From positions 186,001 through 250,000 of the forward strand of contig NZ_JACHXU010000011.1 of the NCBI RefSeq assembly GCF_014192335.1: a stretch of 64,000 bases of DNA, read 5' to 3'. The notes beneath the pieces were generated by a model. It was given only the letters and a program-made list of their open reading frames with translations. It ran no database searches and had not been told where the DNA came from. This DNA comes from Aporhodopirellula rubra (lineage in GTDB: Bacteria > Planctomycetota > Planctomycetia > Pirellulales > Pirellulaceae). A program made the translations under genes and the position numbers. Every line of letters begins with the position of its first letter. Position 1 is the stretch's first letter. Shown one piece after another: positions 54,369 through 63,230 of the stretch.

Positions 54369-55361
54369 TTACTCAGGCTTCGGCGGCTCGTGCCCACGAC
54401 GCGTGATCATTGACGCGAACAGATAGGGCTCAATGCTCTCGGTGAACAAATTGACCGAGCCATCGGCTAACAGGAAGTACGATCCACCGACATGGAAACT
54501 GTGAAATCCAAAACCACGGGCGTTGGTGCAGTTGATGGCACACGGGCCGTCTTCGGGAGGCCAAGACAATCCGCTACGCTGCGAACCCTGGAACCAGTGC
54601 TCGCCGTTGACGAGGTCTCCCCATCCCCCACCGTTAACTCCCACGAGGTTTGCGGTCGCGACCCCATCAATCCGTCCGGCGCTGTAGACCGTTGGACCGC
54701 CCGTCCGCTCCCCCAATATAAACGTGTGTGAATGGCCGTCGAGAATTCCAGCAAAATTCCCGTCCTGGCCACCGCCAAACACTTCACTGACGACTTGCAG
54801 TGCTCCCTCACGTTCGATCGATCCGTCGATTCCGGCGTGCAGCATGTATTCCCCGTTCACTCCGGTGGTCGGACAGTAATCGATCGGCGCGATATCGGTC
54901 GCGGTGAACGGTAGCCCCATCGATGACGAGTCAAACGTGTATCGCCGGGTATCGGCCGATTCCGGTGTGGACGGGCAGACGTACCCCGTTACCACCGACT
55001 GGATCACGGCCACGTTTCTGGGGCTGATTTGATCGACCGCGACGAGATCGAGATCAAATTCGTCATACAGAGCCTGCTGCTCCATGAACGGCAAAATCGC
55101 GACTGACCAAGGTCGACCATTAAACGACTGCGGAGGCGTTTCAAACCATAATGCACGGGGTAGAACGCGAAACGCACTATGGTAATTGTGAATCGCCAAT
55201 CCCATCTGCCGTACCTGATTGCTGCACTGCATCCGACGCGCCGCCTCGCGTGCCGCCTGAACCGCGGGAATCAACAACCCAACCAACACGGCAATGATGG
55301 CGATCACCACCAACAATTCCACTAACGTGAATCCGTTACGAATTCGTTTTTCATTTCTCAT
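54369..55361 (-). CDS. DUF1559 pseudopilin-like protein
   Basis: A 330-residue protein with the prepilin-type leader GFTLVELLVV after ten residues, followed by a hydrophobic helix and the Arg/Cys-containing segment AARRMQCSNQVRQMG. The body contains the DUF1559 features FMEQQALYDEF and VGGSYFLLADGSVNLF. It is shorter than the other family member here. It lies 81 bases downstream of the giant Ser/Thr kinase on the same strand and may share its transcript. Confidence 0.9.
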   Translation of the reverse strand: MRNEKRIRNGFTLVELLVVIAIIAVLVGLLIPAVQAAREAARRMQCSNQVRQMGLAIHNYHSAFRVLPRALWFETPPQSFNGRPWSVAILPFMEQQALYDEFDLDLVAVDQISPRNVAVIQSVVTGYVCPSTPESADTRRYTFDSSSMGLPFTATDIAPIDYCPTTGVNGEYMLHAGIDGSIEREGALQVVSEVFGGGQDGNFAGILDGHSHTFILGERTGGPTVYSAGRIDGVATANLVGVNGGGWGDLVNGEHWFQGSQRSGLSWPPEDGPCAINCTNARGFGFHSFHVGGSYFLLADGSVNLFTESIEPYLFASMITRRGHEPPKPE

Positions 55362-55442
55362 CTGTTCTCAATGCCCCAAAATCATGATGAATGTCAGCGT
55401 TTTCACGCGAACACTTAGCTAGGATAAAGTTTACTGTCCCCA

Positions 55443-58400
55443 TTAATCCGCCGCCAATGGGATTACGTGCAACGAACATTCGTCATCGGGAAGCGTGGAA
55501 TCGTTTGGCCAATCACTGAACATCAGCACTTCGTTCCCTGCCGAGATCGAAAGATGCCTGATGGCTCTCTCTTCCGGAATTAGTCGGACCGATCCGAGCA
55601 AACGCAAGTTGGACGCGTTCCAAATCCCAAGTTCGCCGGTCGAACTGCCCGAAAGTACAGTCCGCTGATCAGGTGAGAGCGCGAGCGAGGTAATATCACA
55701 GTGCTGGTCATTGCCATCCGAGCCTGATCGCCATTGGCGAGATCGATTGATACGTTGACCACGCTCATCCAACGCATAGATCCGACCATCCAAACTTCCG
55801 ATCAAAAACCGTCCTTCGCGTGAGTCCTGACAGACTGCCCGAATGTGGTCGAATCCTGGCCCCAATACCGTTTCGGCGACGTCACCTGAACGGTAATGAC
55901 ACATCGTGTCACCGAACAGCATCAGATCGCCGTCCTGGGTCATCAAAATCGCATGCGCCGAACGTCGCGTTCGAATGCTGTTTTCGTGTTTGAAATGCGG
56001 GCTACCATCCGCCTCGTTGCAGTCGATCCGATAGGAATGCAGGACGTTACTTCCTTCACGCAATACCATCCGACTTCGCTGTGGATCGAGAATCACGGCT
56101 TCGACGCCTCGATACGCGTGTCTTCCAGGCTCCTGTTCAGGAAGATGGATTTCAAAGACGCGTTTGGCACCTGACAACTCCTTAATCCGTACAAAGCTGT
56201 TGTAGCCGGCGATCAACCAATCGTTGGCTTCGGAAACAGTGAGCGATGATGGAAAATCAAGCGATGCAGAAGAATGTTGAGTGATTGGCAGTTCCTCAAC
56301 GATCTCGCCGTCTTCGGGTGTGATCCGAAAGACGGAACCGTTTCGTCGCATTCCAAATACGGATCGCCCCTCATGCGTTCCCACACAAACGAGCGTTTTG
56401 TCCATCATGGTCGGGTATTCCCCGCTCGATGCCACGCGACCGCCTGTGCGATCGGTGACATCCGCGGCACCCGAAAGGTGTGAAACGACAATCACCCCGT
56501 CATCACCACCGCTGTAGATCTGGCCCGACTCATCAATCGATAACGCGGTGACCGCCCCGCGATGTCGGACTTGGTACCGAACAGGATCACACTCCAAGGT
56601 GATCGGCTGGTTTTCGCCGCGTTTGATCGCCCTCCGTTTGAGGCGATCCAATTCGTCCACGTTCCAAACGCCAACGCCACCACTGACCGTTCCGATCACG
56701 AGGTGCTCACCATCACCAGTTAATGCGATCCGGCTGACCGCACCACGTGAGCAATTGAGCTTGTAACGGACCGGATCTCCATCCTGGAGGTCACAGAAAT
56801 AAACAAACGGGTGGCTAACGCATGCACAGCAATACAGCGTGGAATCTTTGGTTGCCTTCACCATTCCAGCAGCAGAGGAAGAGTCATTCTTAAAGACCAC
56901 ACGTCGTTCGCGGGTACCCAAGTCATACGCAGAAATTTCGCCTAGCACTGGACACAACACCAACTCGCCCTTCGAGTTGAATAGCATTTCCTCATTGCGG
57001 CGTTCCGATGTCAACTCAAAACGCTTTGCCGGATCATCGATCGTGATCACGCGAATCGGTTCGTATCGGCAGCCCACGGCGAGTTGTTTGCTGTCGGGTG
57101 TGAACACGAGCGATTCCACCGTCGCGTCAAATCCCGTGAAGCTTTCGTGAACGCTTAACTCCGCGGAATGGTCATCGGGTATTTCGATTAACTCAACCGT
57201 GTTCAGACCAGACCAGGATGCCAACGTCGCCGAAGACGCTTTTCCTACTGCGATCCAACGTCCATCGGGGGACGCAGCCAATGCATTCACTTGGACATAT
57301 CCACCGAATCCGAACAAGCTTTGTCGCGGAAGCTGCCACGCGTTGACTAACCGACCGTCACGGCGGTCGTGGATCCGAATCCATCCGTCCAACGACGACG
57401 AGACGACCAAATCGCGCTGCGGTATCAACACGGTTTCGGTGACCCGAGCCTGTCCCGTCTCATCGCCCAATTCCAACTGTCTCCAACCATCGCGCGTGAA
57501 AGTTTGCAACAACCGCCAATCGAATCGATCGTTGACCCGCTCGACACCGCAGTAATCCAAAACCTCATCAGCGATCTGTTGTGAGTTCGCCGTATTGCCC
57601 GCCGCCACGGCCGCGAAAGCTTGCCGCAGATCGGATTGATAGGCGATCTCGAGCGCAGCATTCTCACTGGCCTCGGCGTTCAGTCGCTCCTGCTCGGCCT
57701 CCCGCAGCGCCACACTCGCTCGCGTTTCAGCATCTTTGGCGACTCGTTCGTTGTGGGACGCGACCGCGATCGCACCGGCCAACGTCTCGCTCTTTTGACG
57801 CAGACTACGGTTGCTCCACGCGAACGTCGCCGCGGCGATCGTCGACATCAACAGAAGACAAAACACCAAAGTCGACTCAACCGGCGAGCGACGCAGGGTT
57901 TGCAGCATGCGTTCGGAACGAGATCGAGGCCTCGCCCGAACCGGAAAGCCTTCGGCGTACCGCTCGAGATCGTCGCCGAGCTCTTCGATCGATGCATAAC
58001 GTCGGGACGGTTCACGCTCCAAACACTTCATGCAAATCGCGTCGAGATCTCGATCAATATTGGGGTTTCTGTCCCGCAGTGGCGTCGCCGCTGATTTCGA
58101 CACCAACTCGATCAATTCGATCGGATACTTCCCTTTGAAAGGAACACAACCGGCCAGCATCTGATAGATCACCACGCCCATTGAATAGACATCGCCGAGC
58201 TTCAATTCCGGCGGGGCATCGCCCGCTTCATGCGTCAGTTGCTCAGGGGCGATGTACGACAAAGTTCCGACGATGCGGTTACCCTCATGCGACTGAATCG
58301 AATCGACAATATCACGGACTAACCCGAAGTCAGTCAGACGAGGCGTGAAAGGCAATCGTTCCGATCGAACGAGTGACTCAAATGACTCGTCGTCTGCCCC

Positions 58401-59096
58401 CAACGTTGGTCCGCCAACGGAGTTCGCCTCGCCATTCTTCGCAGGCAGCGTCGCCGCGTTTCGTCCCGGATCGGGAACCAACAACACGTTGCTGGGTTTG
58501 ATGTCCCGGTGCACAAATCCACGCTGGTGAGCGTGCGAAATCGCTTGAGCCAACTTCGTCGCGATCGTGATCGCCCACGCGGGCTCAATCCCACCGGGAT
58601 GAGCCGAGATGAATCGCCGGAGAGTCGGCCCCGGACACAACTCGGACACCAAATAGATGCAGTCGCCTTCCTCGATGATTTCGTATAGGGGCACGAGATA
58701 AGGATGACTCATCTTGGCCGTCGCTCGTGCTTCGTGCAGTCGTCGCTCGTCGTTGCCCAACGCACCTCGCAAGCGAGAGATTGCCTTGATCGCGACTTCA
58801 CGATCGAGCACCGTGTCGTACGCCTTGTGCACCACGCCGAACCCGCCGCGACCGAGTTCTTCCTTAATCACGAACCGGCCCACCCGCGGAGGAACCGTCG
58901 GAATCGGAACATCGGCGCGATGCGTTTCATTGAAACGAGTGCTCTCACTCCCGTCGCCCGCTCCGTCGTCGCCCAATGATGCGGTCGGACGGTTCGATGA
59001 ATTGACGCTTTGAGACGAGTTCACCGTAATCGGAACAATACTTATCACATCGTCGAGATGCTCGACCGGGTCGTGATTGAGGTGCTTTCGATTCAC
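55443..59096 (-). CDS. Membrane Ser/Thr protein kinase with C-terminal WD40-like propeller region
   Basis: A Hanks-type kinase of 1217 residues. The catalytic domain spans about residues 74-390, with Gly loop LGRGGFGVV (from residue 81), Lys104 in VAIKAI, catalytic HRDIKPSN, metal site LTDFGLVRD and IAPEQL. One hydrophobic segment (STLVFCLLLMSTIAAATFAW) lies at about 415-435. A coiled stretch follows, then repeated blocks resembling WD40 or propeller blades, such as ALSPDQRTVLSGSSTGELGIWN. The propeller is thus predicted on the far side of the membrane as sensor or scaffold. An insertion around residues 205-245 separates the catalytic loop from the DFG site. Confidence 0.9.
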   Translation of the reverse strand: MNRKHLNHDPVEHLDDVISIVPITVNSSQSVNSSNRPTASLGDDGAGDGSESTRFNETHRADVPIPTVPPRVGRFVIKEELGRGGFGVVHKAYDTVLDREVAIKAISRLRGALGNDERRLHEARATAKMSHPYLVPLYEIIEEGDCIYLVSELCPGPTLRRFISAHPGGIEPAWAITIATKLAQAISHAHQRGFVHRDIKPSNVLLVPDPGRNAATLPAKNGEANSVGGPTLGADDESFESLVRSERLPFTPRLTDFGLVRDIVDSIQSHEGNRIVGTLSYIAPEQLTHEAGDAPPELKLGDVYSMGVVIYQMLAGCVPFKGKYPIELIELVSKSAATPLRDRNPNIDRDLDAICMKCLEREPSRRYASIEELGDDLERYAEGFPVRARPRSRSERMLQTLRRSPVESTLVFCLLLMSTIAAATFAWSNRSLRQKSETLAGAIAVASHNERVAKDAETRASVALREAEQERLNAEASENAALEIAYQSDLRQAFAAVAAGNTANSQQIADEVLDYCGVERVNDRFDWRLLQTFTRDGWRQLELGDETGQARVTETVLIPQRDLVVSSSLDGWIRIHDRRDGRLVNAWQLPRQSLFGFGGYVQVNALAASPDGRWIAVGKASSATLASWSGLNTVELIEIPDDHSAELSVHESFTGFDATVESLVFTPDSKQLAVGCRYEPIRVITIDDPAKRFELTSERRNEEMLFNSKGELVLCPVLGEISAYDLGTRERRVVFKNDSSSAAGMVKATKDSTLYCCACVSHPFVYFCDLQDGDPVRYKLNCSRGAVSRIALTGDGEHLVIGTVSGGVGVWNVDELDRLKRRAIKRGENQPITLECDPVRYQVRHRGAVTALSIDESGQIYSGGDDGVIVVSHLSGAADVTDRTGGRVASSGEYPTMMDKTLVCVGTHEGRSVFGMRRNGSVFRITPEDGEIVEELPITQHSSASLDFPSSLTVSEANDWLIAGYNSFVRIKELSGAKRVFEIHLPEQEPGRHAYRGVEAVILDPQRSRMVLREGSNVLHSYRIDCNEADGSPHFKHENSIRTRRSAHAILMTQDGDLMLFGDTMCHYRSGDVAETVLGPGFDHIRAVCQDSREGRFLIGSLDGRIYALDERGQRINRSRQWRSGSDGNDQHCDITSLALSPDQRTVLSGSSTGELGIWNASNLRLLGSVRLIPEERAIRHLSISAGNEVLMFSDWPNDSTLPDDECSLHVIPLAAD

Positions 59097-59987
59097 TGGG
59101 GCAACACCTCAATGGAGTGCCGCTGAATATTGAGCATCAAGACATGAATCCAACAGGCAATCATTTTCGTTTTTGCGAACATCGCGTCGCGATCTAGCGG
59201 GCCGCGAGACACAAGACCGTCGCACGTGATTTCAACTCGATTCACTAGGCTCGACCAATCTCGTATCGCAGGATTTCGACGCGCCGGCAGGTGCAGAGAA
59301 TCAATCATCGAATCGATAACCACGGCCATAAAACGCGATTGATGTAAACGAAATGAGTCCAACGAACGCGGGCTTCGTATTCCGTCGCCCGGTTCACTCC
59401 TCTTTACCGGCTGCCGCCCCGCAGGCCGCCTACTTTCCATTACTCACGCGTCGTGTTTCGACATGTCGTTTTAACGCCCGATCGCACACCGTCTGTGAAA
59501 GTGCGCATACGGGTATTCCCTCAATATACTGACCACGGAAACCATGTCCAGGTATCCGGGCTCCCCCCGGATGCATTCCGGCCACATTTCCCTGTAACCA
59601 GAACGCTTCCCAAAGGCGGCAGTATGTATTTTTCGTGAGGAGTCGTGGCGAACGCAAAACCACATCTCACGCATGCTTTTGCGATTGGCAATTCTGTCCT
59701 GCGACCTGCAATTTTCCGCACCGACCACGTCGGAGGCCCGTTTCAGGTCGTGACAATCTGGACGGATTAGATGGCCCCTCCGGCGTCGGGTGGAATCGAT
59801 AACACCACATGCGGCGGTTGGTCGATTTAAAGCGATATCCACGAAAATTCCTATGAAAACGAGCGGTCGATCGGTACGAATGATTCACTTCATTCCAACG
59901 GCGTCCCCACTTCGTGTGCACCGCCCCCGCGAGCGAAACCACAAAACACGGTCGGTCGATTCGCCCGCTCCAAACAAACATCCCGAA
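59097..59987. other. Long intergenic region between the kinase and porin-like genes
   Basis: Nearly 900 bases without a supported gene. On the minus strand a 115-residue frame (59093-59440) ends in a 4-base overlap with the kinase start, the layout seen when an upstream gene is translationally coupled; its translation matches no family I know. The porin-like frame on the plus strand is open from 59790, but its early part is not signal-peptide-like. Confidence 0.35.
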
Positions 59988-61307
59988 ATGGTCAAACGCA
60001 TGAACGCCAATTCGAAACGTCGATGGCTAGCGTCGTTACTAGCACTGGCGGGAGCCTGGACCGGCGCGTCCGGCGTCATCGCACAGGATACGTTTTGCGA
60101 TCTCGGGTGCGATTCGCCAATCGCGTGCGACGCAGCATTTGATGACGCGTGCGACTCGCTCTGCCAGGAACTCTCGTGTCGTGAATCGCTAGCTCAATGC
60201 GGCCTCACCTTCAGCAACAACGTGACGCAGTTCTATTTCGGAACCGTCGATGGCGGTGTCGAACAAGTCGGTCGCTACGCCGCTCACGGTGACTATGTTG
60301 CCAACGTCGATTTCGGAAAACTCGGTGTTCACGAAGGCCTGTTTTTGAAGGTCCGCGCCGAACACCGAATGGGTGAATCGATCGTGGAGTCGACCGGCGC
60401 GTTCCTACCCGCGACACTTGCCGCGGATCTACCAACGACAGAAACCCGCAATCTCTACATCACCAACTTTATCATCACCCAAGCGTTATCGGAGTCCTGC
60501 ATCGTCTTTGCCGGAAAGATGGATTCGCTCGACGGGGATATGAACGCGTTCGCCCACGGACGTGGGATCACACAGTTTTCCAACGTCAGCTTTATCGCCA
60601 ACCCGATCGCGTTGAGAACCGTTCCCTATTCCACACTCGGTGCCGGCTTCGCCTATTTGATGGAAGGCGAACCGCTGTTCTCGTTCTTGGTACTCAACCC
60701 GACCGACACAACGCGGACGAGTGGACTCAGCGAACTGTTTAACGATGGCGTTGCCCTTTCGTCTGAACTTCGCGTACCGACCCATTTTTGCGATCGTCCC
60801 GGTCACGTGCTCGTTGGAGCGACCTACAGCACGCGCGATTACGCAAGTCTCGATCAAGACCCGCGGATCATCTTGCCGCAAGTCGACATCGGTCGCTCGT
60901 CCGATTCGCGGTCCGTGTACTGGAACACCGACCACTATCTGCATGTTGATCCCCACGACGAGTCACGTGGATGGGGTTACTTCACGCGTGTCGGCTTCGC
61001 AGACGACTCGAACAACCCGATCAGCTACTTTTGGAGTGTCGGGATCGGCGGCAACAGCGTGATCTCTGGTCGCGACAAGGATTCCTTCGGCCTCGGCTAC
61101 TACATGTCCGAAACCAGTGACGAGATCGCACCGTTTCTGACAGCACTCGTTGGAGAAATCGGCGACAGCCAGGGCGTCGAAGCGTTTTACAACATTCAAG
61201 CGATGGACTGTCTGACGATCACACCGGACTTCCAATGGCTCTCGCAAGCTCGCGCCGAACTCGATGACGCGTACGTCCTCGGAGTCCGGGCGAACTTGTC
61301 GTTCTAG
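59988..61307 (+). CDS. Outer-membrane porin-like protein with Cys-rich N-terminal segment
   Basis: A 439-residue secreted protein. The start at 59988 or 60000 leads into the signal peptide RRWLASLLALAGAWTGASGVIAQ. The next 40 residues contain about nine cysteines (DTFCDLGCDSPIACDA, DACDSLCQELSCRE). The rest is beta-strand-like, with FLKVRAEHRMGES, GWGYFTRVGFADDS and a C-terminus LGVRANLSF ending in Phe, a mark of outer-membrane barrels. It resembles carbohydrate-selective porins of the OprB type. It differs in sequence from the porin-like protein at 41 kb but shares the Cys-rich layout. Confidence 0.7.
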   Translation: MVKRMNANSKRRWLASLLALAGAWTGASGVIAQDTFCDLGCDSPIACDAAFDDACDSLCQELSCRESLAQCGLTFSNNVTQFYFGTVDGGVEQVGRYAAHGDYVANVDFGKLGVHEGLFLKVRAEHRMGESIVESTGAFLPATLAADLPTTETRNLYITNFIITQALSESCIVFAGKMDSLDGDMNAFAHGRGITQFSNVSFIANPIALRTVPYSTLGAGFAYLMEGEPLFSFLVLNPTDTTRTSGLSELFNDGVALSSELRVPTHFCDRPGHVLVGATYSTRDYASLDQDPRIILPQVDIGRSSDSRSVYWNTDHYLHVDPHDESRGWGYFTRVGFADDSNNPISYFWSVGIGGNSVISGRDKDSFGLGYYMSETSDEIAPFLTALVGEIGDSQGVEAFYNIQAMDCLTITPDFQWLSQARAELDDAYVLGVRANLSF

Positions 61308-61337
61308 ATCCCAATGAGTGACATTCGGCGACGCGAG

Positions 61338-63224
61338 CTATTTCGCTTCTGCAGCCGAATCATCGCTACCGGTCGTATCGTCTTCATCTTCCGGGGCATC
61401 CAGACGGACGAGCACGTAGTTCTCCACGCGTTCGCTTCCGAAGTGCACCAGCAACGGGACGTTGTCTTCGGTCAGATTGTAAAGTCCCGTCTCGGCAACG
61501 ATTTCGTCGTTGTCTCCGAACCGTATAGCGACGCGTTGCGTGTTCTTGTCAACGCGACCTTGCACGGCAAGGGACTTGTCGGTCTCTCGATTGTAAACCG
61601 TTCCCGAGATGATTCCCGATTTGTCGACCGCCAACTGCACCACGCGAGTCGGATCGACGTCGTCTTCATCCGTCGACAACGCGAACGTTCCCAGTGGCAA
61701 CCATTCCGCTTCTTCGGCTTCCTCTTCCGATTCAGGAGGGACCACCGTTGCCAGCGCCGCGGCACTCTGAGCGAACTCGTCCGCCGTGGCAACCGGTTCG
61801 TCGTTGATGTAGACCCGGTTGTCTTGGTACGTGACGTTACCTCCCGAACCATAGTCGTAATAGATCGGTTGTTCCCAAACGGTTTGAGGCGCCGTCCACG
61901 CAAACCATCCTGCGGCCACCGCCCATGTCGGACGCCGCCACCAATAGTTCCAGGGGTAGTAGTTGAACCGGTGGTAATAGTGCCATCGACACACGCCGCC
62001 CGGATGCCCGTACCACCAATCGCCTCGGAACCAACGTCGATGATGGTGATAGCCGTTCCATCGGAACCGGACACCATCTCCCCACCCCCGCCAGTACCCG
62101 ACGCGTGCTGGACGCGTTCTCGCCCATCCGTGAAGCCCACCGATCTGCGTCTGCCATCGGGAGTTGATTCTGCCGACGGTGTTACGATCGATGTTCACCC
62201 ACGACGGCCGGTTGTTGATAACCGTGTTGCCGACTTTGATGTTGCCAATATCGATCGGGCGGTTATTGAGTCCAGGGCGTCCGGGCATCCCAGGTCGGAT
62301 ATCCGTGATCGGTCCGCCGCCCGGACGGTTGTTCCCAGGACGGTCGCCGATACCCAGTCGATCTCCATTACCTGGGCGGTCACCGATTCCTGGCCGATCC
62401 CCAATTCCAGGACGGTCACCGATTCCAGGACGGTCACCCATGCCAGGCCGTTCGGGGAGTTTTCCGGGACGCGTTTCGGGACGAAGTCCCCCCTGAATTC
62501 CTAGGAAGTCGCCCACGTCGCCGGGCGAGGGACGGTTTCCCGCGCCGGGTAAACGGTTCCCCGGAAGGTTGTTGCCTGGACGATTCGCACCGGGCAGCCG
62601 ATCGCCGCCGGGCAATCCGTTTCCTGGTCGTGTTGTTCCCCCTCCGTGTCCTCCCCCGAGGTTCGGCAGGCTGGGACGTGTCCCCGGCTTGGTACTCGGG
62701 CGATCTCTCGAAGGTAAATTCCCAGGCAGCGTGCTGGGCCGGCTCGGGAGTGTGCCGGGCGTCGACGGACGCGTGCTCGGCCTCAATCCGCCGCCAATGT
62801 TCGGTGTGCTCGGAAGAGTACTCGGGAAGCTCGGCCGGGTGCTCGGCCGCGAAGAAGGAAAGCTCGGACGCGTCGACGGCACACTCGGGCGTGTCGACGG
62901 AATGCTCGGGCGCGTTGACGGCATGCTCGGGCGTGACTGAGGAAAACTCGGACGGGCGCTCGGCATCGATGGTCGTGAACTCCCACCGCCTAAGTGCGGC
63001 GTGCTCGCCGGACGAGCGCCACTGAATCCGCCACCGCCTCCTCCGAAACTACCACCGCGGCTGAATCCGCCTCCGCCACCTCCGCCGCCGCCCATGCGGG
63101 CACCACCGCCACGCGAGCCTCCACCGCCGCCACGAAATCCGCCCGCATCGACGGGCACGATTTGGGTTAACAAGAGACACCCGATGGCACCTCCAATGAT
63201 CGCAATTCTTTTCATCGTTCTCAT
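61338..63224 (-). CDS. Secreted low-complexity surface protein with Gly-, Arg-Pro-Ser- and Arg-Pro-Gly-rich repeats
   Basis: A 628-residue protein with a signal peptide (IAIIGGAIGCLLLTQIVPVDA). Order: a Gly-rich tract, repeats of the kind STRPSIPSTRPSVPS, Pro/Gly-rich linker, repeats GDRPGIGDRPGIG, an aromatic and His-rich segment (YHHHRRWFRGDWWYGHP), then an acidic globular domain at about residues 480-628. Similar planctomycete proteins are annotated as mu-protocadherin-like or surface proteins. The very Arg/Pro-rich middle should be extended and basic. The gene upstream ends 6 bases before its start, so they form an operon. Function unknown. Confidence 0.7.
   Translation of the reverse strand: MRTMKRIAIIGGAIGCLLLTQIVPVDAGGFRGGGGGSRGGGARMGGGGGGGGGFSRGGSFGGGGGGFSGARPASTPHLGGGSSRPSMPSARPSFPQSRPSMPSTRPSIPSTRPSVPSTRPSFPSSRPSTRPSFPSTLPSTPNIGGGLRPSTRPSTPGTLPSRPSTLPGNLPSRDRPSTKPGTRPSLPNLGGGHGGGTTRPGNGLPGGDRLPGANRPGNNLPGNRLPGAGNRPSPGDVGDFLGIQGGLRPETRPGKLPERPGMGDRPGIGDRPGIGDRPGIGDRPGNGDRLGIGDRPGNNRPGGGPITDIRPGMPGRPGLNNRPIDIGNIKVGNTVINNRPSWVNIDRNTVGRINSRWQTQIGGLHGWARTRPARVGYWRGWGDGVRFRWNGYHHHRRWFRGDWWYGHPGGVCRWHYYHRFNYYPWNYWWRRPTWAVAAGWFAWTAPQTVWEQPIYYDYGSGGNVTYQDNRVYINDEPVATADEFAQSAAALATVVPPESEEEAEEAEWLPLGTFALSTDEDDVDPTRVVQLAVDKSGIISGTVYNRETDKSLAVQGRVDKNTQRVAIRFGDNDEIVAETGLYNLTEDNVPLLVHFGSERVENYVLVRLDAPEDEDDTTGSDDSAAEAK
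62330..62456 (-). repeat. In-frame 18-base coding repeats (Gly-Asp-Arg-Pro-Gly-Ile)
   Basis: About seven imperfect units of 6 codons within the surface protein gene, encoding runs such as GDRPGIGDRPGNGDRLG. This makes the tract prone to change in copy number. Confidence 0.7.
62795..62985 (-). repeat. In-frame coding repeats (Arg-Pro-Ser-x-Pro-Ser-Thr)
   Basis: About eight units of 5 to 7 codons in the surface protein gene, encoding for example STRPSVPSTRPSFPS. Unit length varies between 15 and 21 bases. Confidence 0.65.
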
Positions 63225-63230
63225 CTCAGA

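Noticed and set aside
62164-62940. Plus-strand Pro/Gly/Arg-rich open frames opposite the surface protein gene
   Set aside because: They mirror the low-complexity repeats of the minus-strand gene, which has a signal peptide and folded C-terminus.
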